A DNA stretch of 64,000 bases, taken from NCBI RefSeq assembly GCF_003986935.1, contig NZ_RJZE01000005.1:62001-126000 (forward strand), read 5' to 3'. Within the stretch, counting starts at the first letter, position 1; each line of letters begins with the position of its first letter. Below the pieces are notes generated by a model. It was not told where the DNA came from, ran no database searches, and saw only the letters and a list, made by a program, of their open reading frames with translations. Positions 59,439 through 64,000 of this stretch are shown here, one piece after another. The stretch comes from Paraburkholderia kururiensis JCM 10599 = LMG 19447 (GTDB taxonomy: Bacteria; Pseudomonadota; Gammaproteobacteria; Burkholderiales; Burkholderiaceae). The position numbers were made by a program, and so were the translations under genes.

Positions 59439-61577
59439 TCAAGCCTGGCCGCCGCGCAGCGTTTGCAGCAGATCGGCGAACGGCATGGGCCGTCCAATCG
59501 CGTAGCCCTGCGCGTAGTCGATACCGATCTCGTTGAGCACGCCCAGAATGGCCGGCGACTCGACGAACTCCGCGATGGTCCGCGCCCCCAGCTTGCCGCT
59601 GATCTCGTGAATCGACTCCACGATCGCGCGGTCCACATTGCTGTTCACGATGTCGCGTACGAAGTGGCCGTCGATCTTGATGTAGTCCACCGGGAACTGC
59701 TTCAGGTATCCGAACGAACTCACGCCCGCGCCGAAGTCGTCCAGCATGACCGAGCAACCCCGCGAGCGCAGGAACTCGATCAACTCCATCGCCTGCTTGA
59801 GATTGGTGACGAAGGCGGTCTCCGTCACTTCGAAGCAGAGCCGCTCGGGCGGCAGCGCCGACCCATCCAGCAGATCCTGCATGAACGAAACCATGGACGG
59901 GTCGCTCAGCGAATTCGCCGACAGATTGATGGAGAGCATCACGTTAGGCAGATCCGCCACCGTGGGCCCGATGTCGCGAATCACCGCGCCGATTACCCAC
60001 TGGTCGATGTCGACCATCAGGTTGTTGCGTTCGGCGGCCGGAATGAAGGCGCCCGGCATCACCAGTTGCCCCGCCTCGTCCACCATGCGCACCAGCACTT
60101 CGACGTGGGGCCGCGCATCGCCCGATGCCGGCAGGGCGCGAATCTCCTGCCCATAGAGCCGGAAGCGGTTCGCCTTCACCGCCGACTTGATGCTCGACGC
60201 GATGCGCAGCGCCGAATGCTGGCGCGCTGCGTCGCCCACGCCGGGCGTGTAGGTGAAGATGAGGTTGCGCCCCGCAGCCTTCGCAGACGAACGCGCGATG
60301 CCCGCCTCACTCATCAGGTCGCTGACCGAACGTGTGCGGTCCGCGAATTCGGTCAGCCCGAAGCTCGCGCCCAGGTCGTAGACGTGATCGCCCCAGGCGA
60401 ATTCCAGCGCGCGAATTTCCTGCAGCAGCCGTGCGCAGATCTTTTGCGCCTGATGCAGGCGGCAGTCGTAGAGCAAGACGCCGAACTCGTCGGCTCCGAG
60501 GCGCGCGAGCTGATCGGTATCGCGCAGTTCGTGGACGAGCAGCCGCGACACCTGGCGCAACAGCGTATCGCCCGCAAGGCTGCCGTCGGCTTCGTTGATC
60601 ATGCCAAAGCCGTGCAGATCGATCATGCAGAGCGTGTGCACACGACCATGGTCCACATGCTGATGCAGCGCCTGGTCGAGCCGTGCCTCGAACGCGGCGC
60701 GATTCGGCAGGCCGGTGAGCCGATCGTGCATCTCGGCTCGTACGAGTTCGCGATGAAAGCGCCGATGCTTCGTGCGGTCCGAGTACACGACGAGTGCTTC
60801 GCCGTGACGCCCCGTTGTGTCGGGCATCGCGAACACGGACACGTCGACGTCGTAGCTCTTGCCGTGACGGCTCACCAGCATGCTGTTGAATTCGCGCCGC
60901 TCCGCAGCCGCGCCGCGCGAACTCCACTGGCGCGGGTCGAAATTGCAGGGGCGCCCGTGCCGGTCGACGATGCGCAGCACTTCCTTGAGCGGCTTGCCGA
61001 TGGCGCGCTCCGAAGACCAGTCCGTGGTGCGCTCCGCGGCGGTGTTCATGAAGGTCACGCACTGATGGGCGTCGGTACGGATCACGGCCTGCTCGTCGCT
61101 ATCCAGCGTGAACCGCACCGTTTCCTCGCGGCGCCGCAAATCGGTGAGGTCGTGCGTGATGACGAGATAACCGGCCGCGCGACGCATGCTGTGCGAAAGC
61201 CGCGTCACGACCATGCGCGCCCAGAACTGCGTGCCGTCCTTGCGGCGCAGCCATAGCTCGCCGCTGAAGCGGCCTTCGGCCGTGGCGCTCGAGAGGCTGC
61301 GCTCGGCCTCGCTTACCCGCCCCTCTTCGGCGCAAAACAGCTGGCCGAAATGGCGTCCCATGACTTCGCTCGCGCGATACCCCATCTGGCTCTCGGCGCC
61401 GCTGTTCCAGGTGGCGATGCGGCCGCGGGCGTCGAGTTCGTAAATCGAATATTCCTCGACCGAGCGCATGGCTTCCCGGACCGACCTGCGTGCCACGGCG
61501 CGCCAGGCCGCGTGATCCGGCGTTTTTCGACGTCCGCTGTACAGCCTGAATCCACTGAATGACATTGCTTTGTTCAT
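59439..61577 (-). CDS. PAS-PAS-GGDEF-EAL cyclic-di-GMP signalling protein
   Basis: A 712-residue protein. Two PAS domains span about residues 40-145 and 155-275, GGDEF 283-440, EAL 455-712. The cyclase site reads GADEF (361-365) instead of GGDEF and nearby consensus residues differ, so cyclase activity is doubtful. The EAL domain keeps EVLVR (E495), SINLSANSL, FEVTETAF, MLDDFGAG, IKIDG and the closing YAQGYAIGRP, so it should hydrolyse c-di-GMP. It is soluble and probably senses a small ligand or redox state. The ATG at 61577 was chosen from several. Confidence 0.92.
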   Translation of the reverse strand: MNKAMSFSGFRLYSGRRKTPDHAAWRAVARRSVREAMRSVEEYSIYELDARGRIATWNSGAESQMGYRASEVMGRHFGQLFCAEEGRVSEAERSLSSATAEGRFSGELWLRRKDGTQFWARMVVTRLSHSMRRAAGYLVITHDLTDLRRREETVRFTLDSDEQAVIRTDAHQCVTFMNTAAERTTDWSSERAIGKPLKEVLRIVDRHGRPCNFDPRQWSSRGAAAERREFNSMLVSRHGKSYDVDVSVFAMPDTTGRHGEALVVYSDRTKHRRFHRELVRAEMHDRLTGLPNRAAFEARLDQALHQHVDHGRVHTLCMIDLHGFGMINEADGSLAGDTLLRQVSRLLVHELRDTDQLARLGADEFGVLLYDCRLHQAQKICARLLQEIRALEFAWGDHVYDLGASFGLTEFADRTRSVSDLMSEAGIARSSAKAAGRNLIFTYTPGVGDAARQHSALRIASSIKSAVKANRFRLYGQEIRALPASGDARPHVEVLVRMVDEAGQLVMPGAFIPAAERNNLMVDIDQWVIGAVIRDIGPTVADLPNVMLSINLSANSLSDPSMVSFMQDLLDGSALPPERLCFEVTETAFVTNLKQAMELIEFLRSRGCSVMLDDFGAGVSSFGYLKQFPVDYIKIDGHFVRDIVNSNVDRAIVESIHEISGKLGARTIAEFVESPAILGVLNEIGIDYAQGYAIGRPMPFADLLQTLRGGQA

Positions 61578-62270
61578 CTCTTGTCTAGGCGCCGAGTAAC
61601 GACTGGAAAGCCGCAAACCGAAAAAGAGCGATGCGCACAATCCATTCAGAACGCGGACGCCGCCCGGGGTGCATGCGCGCGGTGCACTCTGGCGATGCAC
61701 TCGCATAGCCGGCCGATCCAGCCTGGACTGACAGCCAGTGTCCGTTTATCGGCAGTTCTTTAGATTACTTGAGGCGGCTCCCTCGCCTGGCCGCCCTCGC
61801 CATGAAGCAACGGAGACGAGGAATCCGGCTGCGGGGTCCGGCTCCGTGGGCCCGACGAGGCTGCGCCAGGATGGGGCACCGCTGGCGCCGCTACCGCAAC
61901 AGGGGGCTGCGCGACCAAACCGGAAACGGCAAGCCGGATGCATATATGCAAACTGGATATGCCATTTTTTGCGAGTGCCGCAATAAAAAATTTTGCGAGC
62001 GCCTAATTCACCGCAAGTATTCCCTTTTCGGGACCCGCAAGTCGGCGATGATAAATCAGTTCGCGCTGCGCGAACTTTCCGGGAGATCAGAATCGGCCGG
62101 GCTGAGCCGGCCTCCACGCCTTTTTGGCGCGTGGAGCACAGACGCGCGCTTATCCGCCCTTCTTGAGGACGGCCCTTTCGCGACGCCTCACGCTTGACCC
62201 AAATCAACGTCGCAGCAACACCCGGCGGCACGATGGAACGCACTCGCGTTCGCATCCGTTGCCCGGGGAA
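61578..62270. other. Long gene-free region between the EAL protein and the secreted protein
   Basis: Nearly 700 bp without a convincing gene. It contains three symmetrical elements: TGCATATATGCA (61939-61950), GTTCGCGCTGCGCGAAC (62059-62075) and a CTCCACGC/GCGTGGAG hairpin (62112-62136). It must hold the promoters of both divergent neighbours. Confidence 0.55.
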
Positions 62271-63095
62271 ATGTCCATGTCCGTTGTTCGAAGTCCCTTG
62301 TTCAAGGCCGCGCTGCTGGTTGCCGCGCTCCTTGCCGTTTCGTCTGCCAGCATCGCCCAGGGGCCGGGCAAGCCGCCCGTCGTCGAACCGCGCGAACTGG
62401 TTTCGCCCCAGGAGCGGCTCGATTACTGCAATGAAATGCACAACGCCTCGACGCTCGACGAGCGCCTCGCCATCGCGCGTCGCATGCGCGACACGCTGGT
62501 GGCTCGCGCGAAGGAAAAAGGCGTGGCGTTACCCTCGCCGACGCGCCGCGGCATGCGCGGCGCTCAAGGTGGCGCGCGGGGTGGCGCGGACAGTGGCATG
62601 CACGGCGGCAAATCTGGCGTGGGTCCGAACGGCGAGGCGACGATGCGCAGCTACGGTATGGACTGCGGCAAGGTGGGGCTGATGGTGGACAGCGGCGAGC
62701 CTGGGGCCGTGGCGGCTCAGGCGCCTGGCCTCGACGTGCACTACGCGAATGGCATTGCCTACGTCTCGGGCGGCGTAGGTCAGGACGAGGCCGACGCCAT
62801 GCGCGCCGTCCGCGCGGACTACAGCATGCGGGCCACGTTTGCGACGTCCGCCGGAACGTATCTCTCCGACGTTGCCGTGCGCGTGGAAAACGCGGACGGC
62901 TCGACGCTCTTCACCACGCGCTCGGACGGTCCGTTCCTGTACGCGAAGCTGCCTGCGGGCCACTATCGGCTGATCGCCACGTCGGACCGGATCGAACGCG
63001 CCCGCACCATCGACATACCTCGCCACGGCAGCGTGACCGTCACGCTGACGTGGCCTGCTCCCACATTGAAGCAGCCCGCGAAACAGTCAGGCTGA
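62271..63095 (+). CDS. Secreted protein with a carboxypeptidase-regulatory-like beta domain
   Basis: A 274-residue exported protein. The signal peptide is MSMSVVRSPLFKAALLVAAL with cleavage after SIA near residue 29. The middle is rich in Gly/Arg (RGMRGAQGGARGGADSG). The last 95 residues form a beta-sandwich-like domain: YLSDVAVRVENADGSTLFTT, GPFLYAKLPAGHYRLIAT and HGSVTVTLTWP, as in carboxypeptidase regulatory-like folds. Function unknown; probably periplasmic or surface. Its 3' end overlaps the convergent hydrolase gene by nine bases. Confidence 0.75.
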   Translation: MSMSVVRSPLFKAALLVAALLAVSSASIAQGPGKPPVVEPRELVSPQERLDYCNEMHNASTLDERLAIARRMRDTLVARAKEKGVALPSPTRRGMRGAQGGARGGADSGMHGGKSGVGPNGEATMRSYGMDCGKVGLMVDSGEPGAVAAQAPGLDVHYANGIAYVSGGVGQDEADAMRAVRADYSMRATFATSAGTYLSDVAVRVENADGSTLFTTRSDGPFLYAKLPAGHYRLIATSDRIERARTIDIPRHGSVTVTLTWPAPTLKQPAKQSG

Positions 63096-64000
63096 GGCGG
63101 ATCGCGCCGAGGCACTGGCGACCCAGGCCGCAATGCCGGGCCACGCTTCGCGCAGCGTGCGCGACCCCATGAAAAGCCCGATGTGCCCGCCGGGCACGAG
63201 CTTCTTCACGATGTCCGCGGGCGGCGTGCCGAGGTATTTGTCCGCATCGAAGACCTGCTCGCGCGTGGTGATGTCGTCGGATTCGCCCGCCAGCAGATAG
63301 ACCGGGCACGTCACCGTGCGCAGGTCGAGGCGCTTGCCGAGTGCCACGAACTCGCCCTTCGCGAACCGGTTCTCCTTGAAAATCTGGCCGATGGCCTGGA
63401 GATACCAGCGCCCCGGCAGATCGACGGGATTCTCGTACCAGCTTTCGAACGCCTCTTCCTTCTTCAGATACGCCGGGTCGTCGATGTGCTCGTAGAGGTC
63501 GACGTGGTCGGTGATGTAGTGCTGGTCCGGATGCATGTTCTTCCAGCCCCGCAGCATGAACCGCCCGCGCATCAGGCCGTCGCCCAGGCGCACCAGGTCT
63601 TCGTAGAACGACAGGGGCAAGGTGTGGGCCATCTGCTTGATGGGACCGTCGCCCGCGTCGGTATCGATGGGCGAGCCGGCCAGCACGAGGCTCGCCACCT
63701 TGTGGGGAAAGCGCGCCGCGAACATCGCCGCCATCCAGCCGCCCTGGCACAGGCCGATCAGGTTCACGCGGCCGCCCAGCTCGTCCACGCACACGTTCAG
63801 TTCGGCGAGATACTGGTCGATCTCGAGATCCTTCATGTCAAGCGTTGCCGTTTTCCAGTCGGTTAGATAAAGCCGTTTGAGGCCATGCTTGCGCAGCGTT
63901 TCCATGAGACTCTGACCGGGCTGGAAGTCCGCGATCATCGCGCTGTGGCCCGCGTAGGGCGCGTCCACGATGGTCGGTAGAACCGTGTCGGACAGCGCAG
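63087..64000 (-). CDS. PhaC-like alpha/beta hydrolase (3' part)
   Basis: The 3' end of a larger gene; the frame stays open across the right edge (upstream codons read LSDTVLPTIVDAPYAGHSAM), so the start lies outside. About 304 residues are visible. The nucleophile elbow is LIGLCQGGWMAAMFAARFPH, with Cys as in polyhydroxyalkanoate synthases (GxCxGG), the Asp is in LLAGESDDIT and the His in VPGGHIGLFMG. It is related to PhaC-type synthases or to hydrolases derived from them; which activity it has cannot be decided here. Confidence 0.8.
   Translation of the reverse strand, partial: ALSDTVLPTIVDAPYAGHSAMIADFQPGQSLMETLRKHGLKRLYLTDWKTATLDMKDLEIDQYLAELNVCVDELGGRVNLIGLCQGGWMAAMFAARFPHKVASLVLAGSPIDTDAGDGPIKQMAHTLPLSFYEDLVRLGDGLMRGRFMLRGWKNMHPDQHYITDHVDLYEHIDDPAYLKKEEAFESWYENPVDLPGRWYLQAIGQIFKENRFAKGEFVALGKRLDLRTVTCPVYLLAGESDDITTREQVFDADKYLGTPPADIVKKLVPGGHIGLFMGSRTLREAWPGIAAWVASASARSASA

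Noticed and set aside
59463..61256. A 597-codon forward frame across the EAL protein gene
   Set aside because: Antisense shadow rich in His/Arg/Val with no domain; the reverse strand encodes intact PAS, GGDEF and EAL domains.

Overview
The window is high-GC DNA whose gene content points to the Burkholderia sensu lato group (Paraburkholderia/Caballeronia-like). Evidence is the many LysR regulators and ABC uptake systems, organosulfur catabolism, extra copies of infA, rpsU and cspA, DUF4148 and DUF2867 proteins, a long AI-2E-family membrane protein and a PhaC-like hydrolase. This is inferred from protein character; no search was run. No rRNA, tRNA or CRISPR array was seen.

Layout. 1-3.0 kb: the start of a 3-hydroxyisobutyrate-dehydrogenase-like gene divergent from a LysR gene, the stump of a sulfonate-type binding protein and a TauD-like dioxygenase. 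3.0-4.5 kb: a lipoprotein methyltransferase preceded by two frame-broken small genes. 4.5-11.5 kb: a catabolic operon for an opine- or polyamine-like amino compound (SDR, two FAD oxidoreductases, a polar amino-acid ABC transporter) with a divergent NocR-like LysR gene. 11.5-14.0 kb: a scar region with a dead IS5 transposase, a YqaE protein, a VapBC-type toxin-antitoxin pair with a palindromic operator, a DUF2867 protein and a membrane-protein fragment. 14.0-29.7 kb: a large organosulfur region with TauABC-like genes (permease truncated), SsuD, DszA/NtaA- and SfnB-type monooxygenases, and two ribose-type ABC transporters.

29.7-35.7 kb: a possible structured RNA, an ArsR gene beside an Old Yellow Enzyme gene, then a translation and cold-shock group (infA, cspA, rpsU with a TTG start) interleaved with three related small proteins. 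35.8-46.3 kb: a dipeptide-type ABC operon ending in an M20 peptidase with a divergent LysR gene, then a LysR-MFS unit ending in a 51-residue membrane protein. 46.7-48.6 kb: a Tat-exported lipoprotein with three tandem repeats and a glycosidase-like domain. 49.6-53.2 kb: an atypical response regulator, a hot-dog thioesterase and a polytopic sensor kinase; I read this as a possible ketone or fatty-acyl quorum-sensing module, the most interesting part of the window. 53.3-58.7 kb: an AI-2E-family protein and a GtrA/GtrB/ArnT-like glycan-modification set. 58.8-64 kb: small unknown proteins, a PAS-GGDEF-EAL protein, a secreted protein and a PhaC-like hydrolase cut by the right edge.

Decay is concentrated at 1.3-1.5, 3.9-4.5 and 11.5-14.1 kb. 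Several start codons were chosen over longer open frames using ribosome-binding sites or stop-start overlaps.
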